DNA of 64,000 nt from Dendrobium chrysotoxum. Lineage: Eukaryota > Streptophyta > Magnoliopsida > Asparagales > Orchidaceae. The DNA lies in NCBI GenBank assembly GCA_019925795.1, contig CM034303.1:55909931-55973930 (forward strand). The letters are read 5' to 3'. The notes under the pieces are model-generated. The model saw nothing but the letters and a program-made list of their open reading frames with translations. It did not search any database and was not told where the DNA came from. Made by a program: the position numbers and the translations under genes. Below are positions 36,843-48,800 of the stretch, one piece after another (the first letter of the stretch is position 1; the number at the start of each line of letters is the position of its first letter).

Positions 36843-37823
36843 ATTTTCTATTATTATGTGATGAGGATACCTTGCCTGGAGGGTATCCTTGGTATGTTTA
36901 TTTATTTATTTCCTGTACTCTGAATGTCATGCATTCATTTTTATACACTTTACTCCACAGTGCACTCCACCTACATACATGTATTGCATTAGTATTACTC
37001 AAATAAAAATATCACATTATCTTTCAGTAGTCTTTAGAATACTTTTACTCATGTATTTGTCTCATGCATCATACACACAGCGCTAGGTATATTCTGTTGC
37101 ATATTATAGAGTCCCTAATTTAAACCTCTGAACTAAAAGTCCTTGATTCTTTAGGATAGAGCTTTCTTATCTTGCATACATATAGGGCGATTGATTGTGT
37201 TTAGGATGTTAGCTAGCAGCTCACTCCAGGCAAGCCTAAGCCCAGATTGTACACCCCTCAATGTGTTTCTTTTCATCTTTGATGAATTTTGAGTCTGTCA
37301 TTTCCCTTAGGATAGTAATATGATTTTTGATCTTTTAAACTTAAAATTTTAATCATATCTCTACTCATCTGAAAAAGTCTAGTCATCATTAAGGGTAAAG
37401 AGAAGAGTTTATCCTCTTGAAATAGAACTTAGGAACTTTTTCTGTGCACCAAATTAAGAAGAGAATAATATATCATCCTTAATCGAGAGTTTTCTTAGGC
37501 CAAGGTCTAAGATGTAATTAACCACGGGGCTTGCGCCCATGGGAGACCGATCTCCATATCAAATAAACCCCATTCGAGCTGATGTATCGAATGGGGGAAA
37601 TCTCGTGACATTTTGGGTCATATATATCATTATCCATCGATGTGTGTAGACGAAAGCCGCTATCCTCCATGGCTAATCATATGTATGACTCCATCTGCTC
37701 TTCCATTGGCCTGCTTGGATAGAGTGTAAATGCCTACGATCATTTTGTCCTACGGGACAGTGCGGTCGTACCCTTTACTTTCAATTCCCCACAAGTAGAA
37801 TCCTTTCGGAGACCCACATATAC

Positions 37824-37999
37824 TTATACTTTTTATTTGGTACTACACTCATAGCAAATCAATTCTTATATATGAGGTGGACTAGTGCTTTAAAGAACAA
37901 CTTTTTGAATATCTGGAATATACTTCCTTGCTTAGTGTTTTTACTATTTCATTGGCTTGCTTGTTCTCTATTTCCTCCTTCTTTTTTCCTTCCACAGCA
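37824..37999 (+). repeat. 5' LTR of gypsy element 2, second piece
   Basis: Continues the LTR after the 7-kb insertion, matching 42685-42860. Ends TCCACAGCA, then the primer site. Confidence 0.92.
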
Positions 38000-38001
38000 A
38001 G

Positions 38002-38014
38002 TTGGTATCAGAGC
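38002..38014 (+). other. Primer binding site of gypsy element 2
   Basis: TTGGTATCAGAGC, two bases after the 5' LTR end, complementary to the 3' end of initiator tRNA-Met, the standard primer for plant LTR retrotransposons. Confidence 0.9.
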
Positions 38015-38029
38015 TTGGCAGGGGCAGCA

Positions 38030-39344
38030 ATGGCGGACAGCAGTAGACGACCCGCTCTTGACGGCGATCAAGGCGAAGGCGCTCTGTGGGCGATTCAATC
38101 CCAGATCATTAAATAGTTGGAGGAACTCAAGACTGAGTTTCGTCGATTCGCCATAGAAGTGCGATTGGAGTTTCAAAGTATTAAGGGCGGCAGTGGCAAT
38201 ATTCAACTGCCACAACCACCTGCTTCTCCAATCCATCGACCAGCTCCTTGTCGGGGTAGAGGCGGTCGACGAACGCGGAATGAGGTGCCAGAATTGACAG
38301 AATCGGACGTCGAACCTGGCTTACAGCAGCAGGAGGATGTGTCAGACCTAGGTGAGGGAGAAATTCCGCAATACTTCTCACCGCCTCGGCATCGCCAAGA
38401 GGCTTGGCCGTGACAGCATGGGGAATTTCGGGTCAAAATGGATATTCCATTTTTTGATGGAAAATTACACATAGAGGATTTTCTAGATTGGGAATGTGAC
38501 GTGGAGACGTTCTTTGAATATATGGACATTCCTCAAGATAAGCAAGTGAAGTATGTAGCTTGTTGATTAAGAGGCGGTGCAAGTGCGTGGTGGCAGCAAT
38601 TGTTTCAAGCTCGACACCAGGAAGGAAAGGGCAATGTCCGAAGTGGGGTAAGGATGAAGAAACTATTGTGGAGTCATTATTTGCCCACAGATTATGATCA
38701 AATACTTTACATGAGATTTCAACACTATATGCAAGGATAGCGGAGTGTCAGTAACTACACATAGAAATTTTACTGCCTCAGTGCCTGCAACAATCTAAAC
38801 AAAACTACTAATCAAATAGTGGCTCATTATATTAGTGGCTTGAAGGAAGCCATTCAGGACAAACTGGAGTTGAATTCTGTGTGGTCACGTTCGTAGGCGA
38901 TCAACTTTGCACTGAAGGCTGAAATGCAGCTCAATCAGCCAGTCCGCCCCGCACCTCAACGTCACCATTTCAGCGACTTCACCACTTCTAACAATCAGGG
39001 GCAGGGGCCTAATCAGGGCCGTAGTTTGAAATCTGCTCCTAATGCATCAACCGTGACCACTCCACCTCCGCAAACAACTGACAGTAAAACTATGAATCGA
39101 ATGAAAGCTTCAGTAAAAGAAAATCCTTATGTCAAAAGAAAATCCTTATGGCAAGCCAACCACATTAAAGTGCTTTAGATGTTTTCAACCAAGCCATATA
39201 TCCAATGAGTGTCCGGGTCGTCAGCAATTACAGCTTCTTGAAGGGGAATCTGAGCAACATGTCGCCATAACTGAAGTAGAATATGAGGAAGAATATGAGG
39301 AAATAGCAGGGGATGAGGGCGAGCCAGTTGTATGTGTCCTCTAG
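38030..39344 (+). pseudogene. Degenerate gypsy gag with CCHC zinc knuckle
   Basis: Begins ATG at 38030 (MADSSRRPALDGDQGEG). The frame meets TAG at 38114-38116, continues to about 38413, then breaks again. Recognisable capsid blocks: MDIPFFDGKLHIEDFLDW (from 38438), GASAWW and QHYMQG with in-frame stops, and VAHYISGLKEAIQDKLEL near 38820. The nucleocapsid knuckle CFRCFQPSHISNEC lies at about 39170-39211, followed by an acidic tail. This is gag order and spacing, but at least four stops or shifts make it non-functional. Confidence 0.88.
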
Positions 39345-39347
39345 AAA

Positions 39348-42300
39348 TTGCTTCTTACACCCAATCAGGACGTCAAGTCTCAGTGTAATGCAATTTTCAA
39401 ATCTAAATGTACCATAAAGGGGAAGGTGTGTGATCTTCTGATTGACAATGGTTGTACCGAGAACATCATTTCAAGGGCCGTGGTTCACTCTTTACAACTT
39501 AAAACCGCTAAGAACCCAAATCCTTATAGGATTAGCTGGGTTGAGAAGGGCGTCGATATTTAAGTGTCGGAGATGTGCCGGGTAAATTTTCTATCGGGAA
39601 GCATTATAACAGTGAGATACTTTGCGACATCCTGGACATGGATGTATGCCATTTAATATTGGGCAGATCGTGGCAGTTTGACACTGGTGTAGTTTACGAT
39701 GGGTGGGCTAATGCTTCCACCTTTGAGTGGAAAGGCTGAAAGCTTAGGTTGCTGCCAACTACACAATATTCAATAAACGAAGAAGCGGATCAGAGGCCAG
39801 CTCTATGCATTGTCTCGGGCAATTCTTTGCTAAAATCTGGGTAAGAGCTAAAGTCCATAGTTGCTATTTTAGTGGCAGAAGCAAACCTGGTTATGGACAT
39901 TACAAGCCATCCGCCCGAATTATTGCAGCTGTTGGAGGATTTCTCGGATACAGTTCCCAATAATCTTCCAAATGAACTGCCGCTCATGAGATCAATTCAA
40001 CACCAAATTGATTTCACTCCGAGGGCCACACTACCTAATTTACTGCATTATAAGATGAGCCCGACAGAACATTTGCAACTACAGAAAATTATTAATGACC
40101 TACTGGACAAGCAACTTATGCAGCCTAGCCTGAGTCCGTGTGCGGTGCCGACATTGTTGGTTTCGAAGGACAGATCCTGGAGGATGTGTATTGATAGCCG
40201 AGCTATTAATAAAATCACTATGAAGTATAGATTCCCAATTCCAAGGTTAGAAGATATGCTAGACTATTTGGCGGGGGCCAAAGTATTTTCAAAACTATAC
40301 TTGAGAAGCGGATACCACCAGATCCGCATTAGGCCCGGCGACGAATGGAAAATCGCCATCAAAACGCACAGCTGTTTGTTTGAATGGCGTGTTATGCCAT
40401 TTGGGTTGTGCAATGCGTCAGCCATATTTTTGAGAATAATGACCTCGGTCTTAAAGCCACTATTGGGAAAATGCTGTGTAGTCTACTTCGACGACATACT
40501 AGTCTTCAGTCCATCTTTGGAAGAACACTGGAAGCATTTAAAAGAAGTCCTCGAAGTGCTTCGCCAACATAAATTATATTTGAACAGAGCCAAATGTGAC
40601 TTCGCCATCCCATTCGTGCATTTTTTGGGGTTATATAGTGTCGGCGAAAGGCATGGGGATGGATCCCAACAAAGTTCTCACCATTCAACAATGGCAGCAA
40701 CCCAACACTTTAATTGAGATTCACAGCTTTCATGGGTTGGCTAATTTCTATAGGAGATTCATCCGTGGCTTTAATATAATTATGGTCCCAATTATCAATT
40801 GTTTAAAGGCTAGCACATTCAAATGGGGAGCGGAACAACAACGAAGTTTGGACACTATCAAATCTACGCTCACAGTGGCGCCGATCTTGGTAGCCCCTAA
40901 TATTGACAAGCCATTCCATGTGGATACCGACGCTTCAACTGTAGGAGTAGGCACCGTCCTTTCGCAGGAGGGACGACCTGTGGAGTTCTTCAGTGAAAAA
41001 CTAAGCCCAACAAGGCAGAAGTGGTCGGCGTATGAGAAAGAATTATATGCGGTAATCCGGGCACTTAAATAATGAGAACATTATCTTTTACATAATGATT
41101 TTATTTTATGCAGTGACAACCAAGCTCTCCAGTATTTGAACACACAGAAAAGTATTAATAGAATGCATGCAAGGTGGGTTATTTTTTTACAGAAGTTTAG
41201 TTTTGTGCTCAAGCACAAATTCAGACAACAAAATAGAGTCGTGGACGCTCCTAGCCGACACTCAGCCCTTCTAGTCCAACTCCAAATGGATATTACAAAG
41301 TTTGGAGGCTCTCAAGGATTTATATAGCACGGATAGGGACTTCGCCATTCCCCAGGAGAGATGTTTCACCGGCCAGCCTTTGGGAGATTTCACATTGCGG
41401 CATGGATTCCTGTTCAAGGGGAATTCATTATGTGTCCCCACTTCCTCCATTTGCCTACAACTGATACGAGAGATGCATAGCGGCGGATTAGCACCCCATT
41501 TAGGCTGAGAAAAGACGGTTGAACAAATGCGGGCGTGATTCTTTTGGCCTCACTTGCAGAAAGATGTTGCAAAATATGTACAAAACTGTCCGTTACGCCA
41601 AGTATATAAAGGCCATAGCCAAAATACTGAGTTATACAGTCCGCTACCTGTCCCGGTCTCCATTTGGGAAGACCTTAGTATGAATTTTGTGCTCGGGTTG
41701 CCGCGAACTAAGAAGGGTGTCAATTCAATCATGGTGGTGATTGATAGGTTTTCCATGATGGCTCACTTTATAGCTTGCAAGAAGACATCAGATGCTCTCG
41801 GCATTGCTCGATTGTTTTTCAGGGAAATCGTTTGACTTCATGGGCTCCCAAGAAGTATCACGTCCGATCGTGACGTCAAGTTCATTAGTCACTTTTGGAA
41901 AGAGCTTTGGAAGCAATTGCAGATAGAACTCAAACTAAGCTCTGCTTATCATCCCCAAACCGATGGCCAGACCGAGGTGATGAATCGCACCTTAGGCAAC
42001 ATGTTACGTTTTTTGGTGCGGGACAATCCAAAAAAATGGGATGAGATTATGAGCCAAGCTGAATTTGCTTATAATTCCATGCCCAACAGATCTACTGGTA
42101 TGTGTCCATTTAATATTGTCTACACTAAACCCCATAACCATATTGTAGACCTCGCCATCATCCCCAAGTGCCACAATGCGGCGGCCACCAAGCTAGCTGG
42201 AGATTTCAAGACTATGTTGGACAATGTTCGCAACACATTGCAAGCCTCAAATGATTCATACAAGTAAGTGGCGGATGCACATCGATGCTACAAAACCTTC

Positions 42301-42564
42301 CAACCCGACGAATTGGTCATGGTGCGCTTAAGGAAGGAACGGTATCCAGCCGGTGCCTACTCCAAGCTTGCCCTGAGGAAGCTTGGTCCAGTTGCCATCA
42401 AGCATAAAATCAACGACAACTTATATGTAGTGGAGCTTCCACCCGATGTCCTAACATCATCCACCTTCAATGTCACTGACATTAGTCCATACCATCCAAT
42501 TGATTCGGCGGTCACTGAAATTGATTCGTCGGACACGACTCCTCTTACAGAGGGGGAGAACTGA
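39348..42564 (+). pseudogene. Degenerate gypsy pol (protease, RT, RNase H, integrase)
   Basis: Protease at 39400-39500 with LLIDNG in place of the usual Asp-Thr/Ser-Gly. RT from 39872, with SWRMCIDSRAINKIT, SGYHQIRIRPGDEWK, VMPFGLCNAS and an intact VVYFDDILVFS (near 40490), frameshifted at about 40625 into the next frame (40596-41072). RNase H has DTDASTVGVGTVLS (from about 40920) and ends in a stop at 41070. Integrase runs from about 41480 to 42267; the first catalytic Asp context reads LSMNFVLGLP, with Asn where Asp is usual, then TSDRD and DGQTEVMN. The tail ends with SSTFNVTDISPYH and stop TGA at 42562-42564. No chromodomain. Inactive. Confidence 0.92.
42549..42561 (+). other. Polypurine tract of gypsy element 2
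   Basis: AGAGGGGGAGAAC immediately before the 3' LTR. Confidence 0.85.
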
Positions 42565-42860
42565 TGTGGAATCACCTCTCTTACCATTATGCTGCAAGAA
42601 TACTACAACAAGAGCACTTTTTCTCTTACCGTTAGGATGCATATTACCACTACTTCTCTTACTAAATTTAGTACTAAAGGACACTTAAACTTTTTCATTC
42701 GGTACTACACTCATAGCAAACAACCCTCATATATGAGGCGGACTAGTGCTTTAGAGAACAACTTTTTGAATATCTGGAATATACTTCCTTGTTTAGTGTT
42801 TTTACTGTTTCATTGGCTTGCTTGCTCTCTGTTTCCTCCTTCTTTGTTGCTTCCACAACA
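42562..42860 (+). repeat. 3' LTR of gypsy element 2
   Basis: 299 bp, TGATGTGG...CACAACA, intact, followed by TTGAT. It serves as the reference for the split 5' LTR. Confidence 0.95.
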
Positions 42861-43082
42861 TTGATGCACACTATTGCAAATACAACTAACACATGCCATT
42901 GTTAGTAAAGTTGACTGCCAAATGCCACAAACCTCAATGCTTTAAGGCTTTTCTTGCTTTCATTTAGAAGCCATCCAAAATTCATCACTATGCATCAGTA
43001 TAATTTTCTAACAATAGAGAAATGCATCATTTGTATTACATGACCCATGTTAGTAAAATCTTTTCACTCTATAAAGTCCAAT

Positions 43083-43545
43083 ACAACAACAATATCAAGC
43101 CTTTATCCACTATGTGGATCGGCTACATGAATCTTTTGTCTCCATTATGTCCTGTTAAAAATCAAATTCTCATTTAAATATAACAAAAAGGTCATTTCTA
43201 ATATTTTCTAGCTAAGTCTTTTTAGGTCTATCTCTACCTCTTTTAATATACGCCATATCTAATACATCTACCCTCCAAATCGGGTCATCAGAAGGCCAAC
43301 ATTTTATGTGACTAAACCATATAAGGCGACTATCTCTAATCTTATCTACCGCTGAAGCTACTCTGATCTTTTCACGTATATGCTAGTTTCACATTCTATC
43401 TCTAAAAGTAAAGCCACTCATCCACCTGAGCATCCTCATCTATGTAACGCTTAACTCAATTTTATGCTTCCCTTTTAATGACCAACATTCTGTGTTATAA
43501 AGTATTGCAGGTCTCATCATCATCTATAAAGTCCAAGAATTTTCT
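43083..43545 (-). mobile_element. RTE-type LINE 3' fragment
   Basis: The + strand starts with an ACAACAACAAT-like end and then the block GGATCGGCTACATGAATC, typical of the reverse-complemented 3' end of plant RTE LINEs. On the minus strand, broken frames give the usual C-terminal motifs: LSVT(Y)..RMLRWMSGFTFRDR, DKIRDSRL and a WFGH-like step, then GRGRPK-like basic residues. Only the 3' end is left. Confidence 0.7.
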
Positions 43546-44581
43546 TAATTCCTTAAATTTTCACATAAAAAATCTCATGTCTCATATGAGTTGCTCTTTT
43601 CTTATTTAAGCATGTGGCAAATTTTTCATTAAATATTAAGATATTCATTATTTGTATTATTATGAATATATTTTTGACACAATAATCTCTAATTTCAAGT
43701 TTTGACAGATTAAAAATTAGCAATGAGATTTTCTTATGAATATTACATATGAAATCCAATGATTGGAGTTTAATTACAAATAATATTGAACAAAAATTCT
43801 TTGCAAGAATAAATCAGCTTAGATATTTTATTTATTTTACTAAAATTATCACGATTTGATAAAACTTTTATTTTATTAAAACATTTTCATAAAATTTATT
43901 GGATAAATTATTTTATAAAGACAACTTATATATATAAAGATAATTCAAAGCAATTTGGGCATAAGCCGAACCAAGGGGCTTTGATAAATATGGGGATGAG
44001 ATAATACTTGTTGATCTCCTTGTCATTGTCTCCTAAATTATCCAAATAAATTACAACAATCAACAATTAGATCTTTGAAAATATGCAGCTTATTTTATCT
44101 GTCGGTTAGAAGTTTTGGCTATCAATCAAGAAGTCTTCTTGAGTTCGAAACTTATATATGTGATGTGTATGTGAATTTGACTTTAATTGACTCAAAATTT
44201 CGAAAAAAATCTTTGAAAATATAGGAGGTAAGCCCCCATTCAAATGGTGTGATCAAATCTAAATTACGATAAACCTAAGCAAATTCATTGACAATAATCA
44301 TATTTTAAATAAAATATGAGTTTTTTTAGCTAGAATTATCTCATAAGTTGGCTCGGTTATTATGAAAATGAAAAAAATAAATTTAATTAAAACAGTTGAT
44401 ATAATAAATAATAAATAATAAAAAATAAAAAATAAGATAAAAATAAAAAAAATCTACTCAAAAATTATATTTATATTAGTTGTTTTTCATGACTAAATAA
44501 TGGCCTTCACCACTCCTAATTTTTTTTCTTTTGGTAATAATCCGCATCTAACAAGTATTTTTTTTCCAACAAGGCATGGAG
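43546..44581. other. Spacer between the LINE fragment and a hAT-like MITE
   Basis: Very AT-rich. No gene or element recognised. Confidence 0.6.
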
Positions 44582-44589
44582 ATTATTAG

Positions 44590-45221
44590 TAGGGGTGTCA
44601 ATTTTTGACCCGACCCGAAAACCCGACCCGAACCCGACCCGAAAAATCCGGGTTCGGGTCAACCCGTTTGTTAAACGGGTCGGGTTCGGGTTCGGATTTC
44701 TGACCCGTTTGAAAAACGGGTCGGGTCCGGGTTGACCCGACAACCCGCGGGTCGACCCGTTTAACCCGAATCCGACAACTCGCGGATCGCGCTGGACGCT
44801 CGCGGATCGAGCTCGACGCTCGCGGATCGCGATCCCGCTCCGACGCTCGGACGCTTCGACGAGAACGTGACGACTCCGCCCACGCTCCGACGATCGCGAC
44901 TCGACTCCGGCGCTCCGCCCTCGCTCGCCGCCCGCGCTGGCGCCCGCCCTCACTCGCGGCGCGACTCCGGCTCTCCGCCCTCGCTCGCCGCCCGCACTCG
45001 CGACTGGACTCCGCCCTCTCCCTCACTCGCGAGTCGCGATCCGCCAGCATTCGCGATAAACGGGTCGGGTCGGGTCAACCCGGCAACCCGCGCGGGTCGG
45101 GTCTGGGTTGAAATGTCCGACCCGTTTACATAAACGGGTCGGGTTCGGGTTGACCCGTTTAGATCCGGGTCAATTCGGGTTCGACCCGAACCCGACCCGC
45201 CGACCCGAATTGACACCCCTA
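44590..45221. mobile_element. hAT-like MITE, 632 bp, with perfect 8-bp TSD
   Basis: The ends TAGGGGTGTCAATT and AATTGACACCCCTA are perfect inverted repeats. ATTATTAG stands directly outside on both sides (44582-44589 and 45222-45229), an 8-bp duplication as made by hAT transposases. The arms are built from repeated ACCCGACCCG words and can fold back. The centre (44760-45060) is GC-rich with repeated CTCGCGGATCG and CTCCGCCCTCGCTCG words. No transposase. The long arginine-rich frames here come from the repeat. It lies about 660 bp upstream of the RPK2-like start codon. Confidence 0.92.
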
Positions 45222-45229
45222 ATTATTAG

Positions 45230-45882
45230 GTGCAGAGTTCAAAAGCAGCTTTTGTTCGGACTTCAATCAAAATGTATATCGCATGTGACACAGAGGACGA
45301 GAGAAAGAAAATCTAATAGGAAGGTTTGGTTCGAATAGAAGTTTTAAAGAAACGCCAAGGCTGGCTGCTCCATTCGGATCTGGCCCATATGGGTTCACGT
45401 AGTCCGCAATCTGCTAGCCCGTTGTCTGTCTTCCGCATTTGGCAACTTTTCGAGCGGCTTGACAAGTACTCAAACCGAGCTTTATTTTGATCGAACTCAA
45501 GCTCGATAAACCAATGAGCTTGAAAAACTCGATAAATTTGACTCACAAACTCGATTACAAACCCATTAACAAGTCGAGTTTGTATCGGCTCGACTCATTT
45601 GAATCTCTAATATGTGTAATCTGTATACAGGCACGTAATAATTTCTCCGAAGGCACGAGCGAACCAGCAAGGCAGCGAAGTGATAGCAGCGAAGACTTGC
45701 TGCGTCAAAATACCTCTTTTTTTTTTCCTCCAACAATCTCTTTCCATGGCCTCGTTTTCGTCTTCCAACTCTCCGAAAGATACTGGATTTTAGACTTCCG
45801 CTTCTCCTCAGCCTCTTTTTCTTCTTCGCAGCCCGATTACGACGATTCTTTATTTTGAGGTTTCAGCCAGGGCTCTCGAATC
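45230..45882 (+). other. Upstream region of the RPK2-like gene
   Basis: Holds the promoter and 5' UTR. The last 180 bases are rich in C and T, as common in plant leaders. I cannot place a convincing TATA box. Confidence 0.5.
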
Positions 45883-48800
45883 ATGCAGCGCCCGCTGGCG
45901 ATGACTCGCCGCCGGGACTTACACACGAAAAATCTCACCTTTTCCCTTTTCCAACTCTTCATCCTCCTAGTCCTCTTCACACAAGAAGCCCTTTGCTTCA
46001 GCGACCGCTCCTCACTACTCCGCTTCAAGAGCTCCGTCTACGACCCTTCAGGACTGCTTGCCACATGGTCCGCTGGCGGCGCCGACCATTGCTCCTGGCT
46101 TGGGGTCCACTGCGACTCGCGCTTTCGAGTAGTTGCAGTCAACATCTCCGCTTGCCCGGCCTTTGGCCGGAGTTGCCCGGATCAGACGTTGCGGTTCGCC
46201 GGGCAGCTACCCACCGCCCTTTTCGATCTCACAGAGCTTCAAGTTCTCTCCTTACCGTTCCACGCCTTCTTTGGAGAGATTCCTGGTGAAATCTGGAAGC
46301 TGGAGAGTCTGGAGGTTCTTGATCTAGAAGGTAATCTCATCTCCGGGAGTGTTCCACTGAGATTTCCCCGTGGCTTGCGCGTGCTGAACTTGAGATCTAA
46401 CCAGATCAATGGTGTTATACCGTTCTCCCTCTCAAGCTGTTTGGAGTTGGAAACTTTAGAGCTATCTGGAAACCAGTTTAATGGTACAATTCCACTGTTT
46501 TTTGATAAGATGGTTAACTTGAGAAATCTGCATTTGTCCTTCAACTTTCTCAGCAAGTCAATTCCAGAAGAGATTGGAGCTGGATGTTGGAATCTTGAGC
46601 ATTTGGATCTATCAGGGAATCTTCTGTTGGGTAGCATTCCTCACAGTCTAGCAAATTGCAGCAAACTTCGATCTTTGATCTTGTTCTCTAATCTTTTGGA
46701 TGGTTCCGTGCCTTCTGATTTTGGTCGATTGAAAGAACTTGAAGTTTTGGATGTTTCACAGAACAGACTCAGTGGTGTTCTGCCCCCGGAGCTTGGAAAC
46801 TGCACACAGTTATCTGTTCTCATACTTTCGAATCCTTATCATCCAATTCGAAGAAAGGAAGACAATGAGAATAAGGTAAATATTGATGACTTCAATTGTT
46901 TCGAGGGTGGAATTCCTGATAGCATAACGAGCTTGCCTAATCTTAGGATGCTTTGGGCTCCCAGAGTATCACTGAAAGGGGATATCAGTAGCAATTGGGG
47001 CACTTGTGAGACCTTGGAGATTATTAACTTGGGAGAGAATCTGCTAACAGGGCAAATTCCAACGGTTTTTAGACGGTGTCAAAATCTTAAATTTCTTAAC
47101 TTGAGCTCGAACATGTTGAGTGGTTCGGTTGGCGAGGAGCTTTCAGTGTCTTGTATGGATGTTTTTGATGTCAGTGAGAATCAGTTATCTGGGTCAATAC
47201 CCGTGTTTGTTAACAAAACATGCGGATTGCCCAAATCCCATGAAGATGACCATTTGCTTACTTATGTTTCTTATTTCTTGTCCGGAGCTCGTGCTGCGAT
47301 GTCCTTTCGGTTTTTCGAACCGACGAGTAGTTTTATTGTGTATCATAATTTTGGTGGAAACAACTTTACTGGTAATCTGCCTACTTTTCCATTAGCAGCT
47401 GATAAATTTGGAGAACAGATAGTCTATGCTTTCCTTATTGACAGGAATCAGCTTGTTGGGCCATTGATGGGTAGTTTATTTGAGAAATGCAATGCATTAC
47501 AAGGGCTGGTTCTTAACTTTAGCAGTAACTTGATCCATGGTGGAATTCCAGAAAAAATAGGTACTTTGTGCAAGGCCCTAATGGTTTTTGATGCTTCTGG
47601 TAATCAAATAACAGGAATAATTCCCAAGAGTTTCAGGTTTGCTGAAAACCTTCTTTCTCTGGACTTGAGTAGGAATAGACTTGGCGGCCAAATTCCTGCG
47701 ATTTTTGATAATTTGAAGCACCTAAGATTTTTCTCGGTTGCCAGTAACAACCTTAGTGGCCAAATAACTTCAGACTTGGATCAATCAGCCTCTCTTGAAA
47801 TTGTGGATCTTTCTTTCAATTCGCTCACAGGTGTGATCCCTGGAGGACTTGTGAAACTGAAGAATCTTACCGTCCTCATACTTGATGGCAATAAACTTTC
47901 TGGAAAGCTTCCCAACTTCTCATCGCTCTCTATGTTCAATGTTTCATTCAACTATCTGTCTGATCCTTTATCTTTTAGCTCCAGTAAATTGAGTTGTGAC
48001 ACTTCCAATGGGAGCCCCTTACTCTCCAAATGCCCAGAAGTTTCTCTAACTATTCCTCCATCTTATCCACAAGGGCTAGTTGAAGATTCACAAACATATA
48101 ATGATGCATTTAATGCAAGCCTGCCTGCTAAGAGTAATAATGGATTCAACTCTATTGAAATAGGCTCAATATCTTCAGCATCAGCAATAGTTTCAATTCT
48201 TTTGGCTTTAATTATCCTCTATGTTTACACTAGGAAATGTACCCCGAGGTCTTCACAACAAACACCTGGACAAAGGGAAGTCACTATTTTCACTGATATT
48301 GGAGTCCCGATTACTTACGAGAGTGTTCTTCGAGCTACGGGAGGCTTTAATGCTAGTAACTGTATTGGAAGTGGTGGCTTTGGAGCCACTTACAAGGCTG
48401 AGATACACCCAGGAGTTGTTGTTGCTATTAAAAGACTCTCTATAGGAAGGCTCCAGGGTGTTTTGCAGTTTGATGCAGAGATAAAAACTCTTGGAAGATG
48501 GAGGCACCCGAACCTTGTGACTCTGATAGGATATCATCTCAGTGATGCTGAGATGTTTCTCATATACAATTATTTCCCTGGAGGTAATCTTGAGAGGTTT
48601 ATTCAAGAAAGATCGAAAAGGCCTACAGATTGGAGAATTTTTCACAAAATTGCTATCGATGTAGCTCGAGCTCTTGCTTATTTGCATGACCATTGTGTGC
48701 CTCGTATTCTTCATCGTGATGTCAAGCCTAGCAATATACTGCTGGACAATGAGTACAATGCTTATCTCTCAGATTTCGGATTGGCAAGGCTTTTAGGGAA

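Larger units (their letters stand above)
30830..37818. mobile_element. 6,989-bp non-coding TG...CA insertion of an unrecognised family
   Basis: Starts TGTTGACCTCG and ends GGAGACCCACA. The flanks are GACAC (left) and TATAC (right, 37819-37823), an imperfect 5-bp duplication. Removing the insert plus one duplication restores an LTR of exactly 299 bp, so the borders are firm. TG...CA ends and 5-bp duplication fit LTR-retrotransposon chemistry. Yet I see no direct terminal repeats, no primer site, and no gag or pol. Inside, in order: a GC-rich leader ending at a splice-donor-like site, a G17 run, a long AT run, a degenerate 27-30 bp tandem array, and two short duplications. It could be a giant solo LTR or a large non-autonomous derivative. 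The right end recurs at 1-397. Confidence 0.75.
30707..42860 (+). mobile_element. Ty3/gypsy LTR retrotransposon 2, with its 5' LTR split by a 7-kb insertion
   Basis: TTGAT at 30702-30706 and at 42861-42865 is a perfect target duplication spanning 12.2 kb. The 5' LTR is in two pieces (30707-30829 and 37824-37999, together 299 bp) and the 3' LTR (42562-42860) is also 299 bp. A near-perfect initiator-tRNA-Met primer site follows the 5' LTR, and a purine tract precedes the 3' LTR. Without the insertion the element is about 5.2 kb. The gag and pol frames contain several stops and frameshifts, so it is inactive. No chromodomain was seen after integrase. Confidence 0.95.

Noticed and set aside
30830..37818. 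Integrated pararetrovirus as an explanation of the 7-kb insertion
   Set aside because: The size would fit, but I see no reverse transcriptase, protease, coat or movement protein motifs. The precise 5-bp flanks and TG...CA ends point to transposon-type integration.
44516..45216. Arginine-rich open frames of 145 and 150 codons
   Set aside because: They follow the GC-rich foldback arms and core of the hAT-like MITE and are open in several frames on both strands, as expected for repeats.
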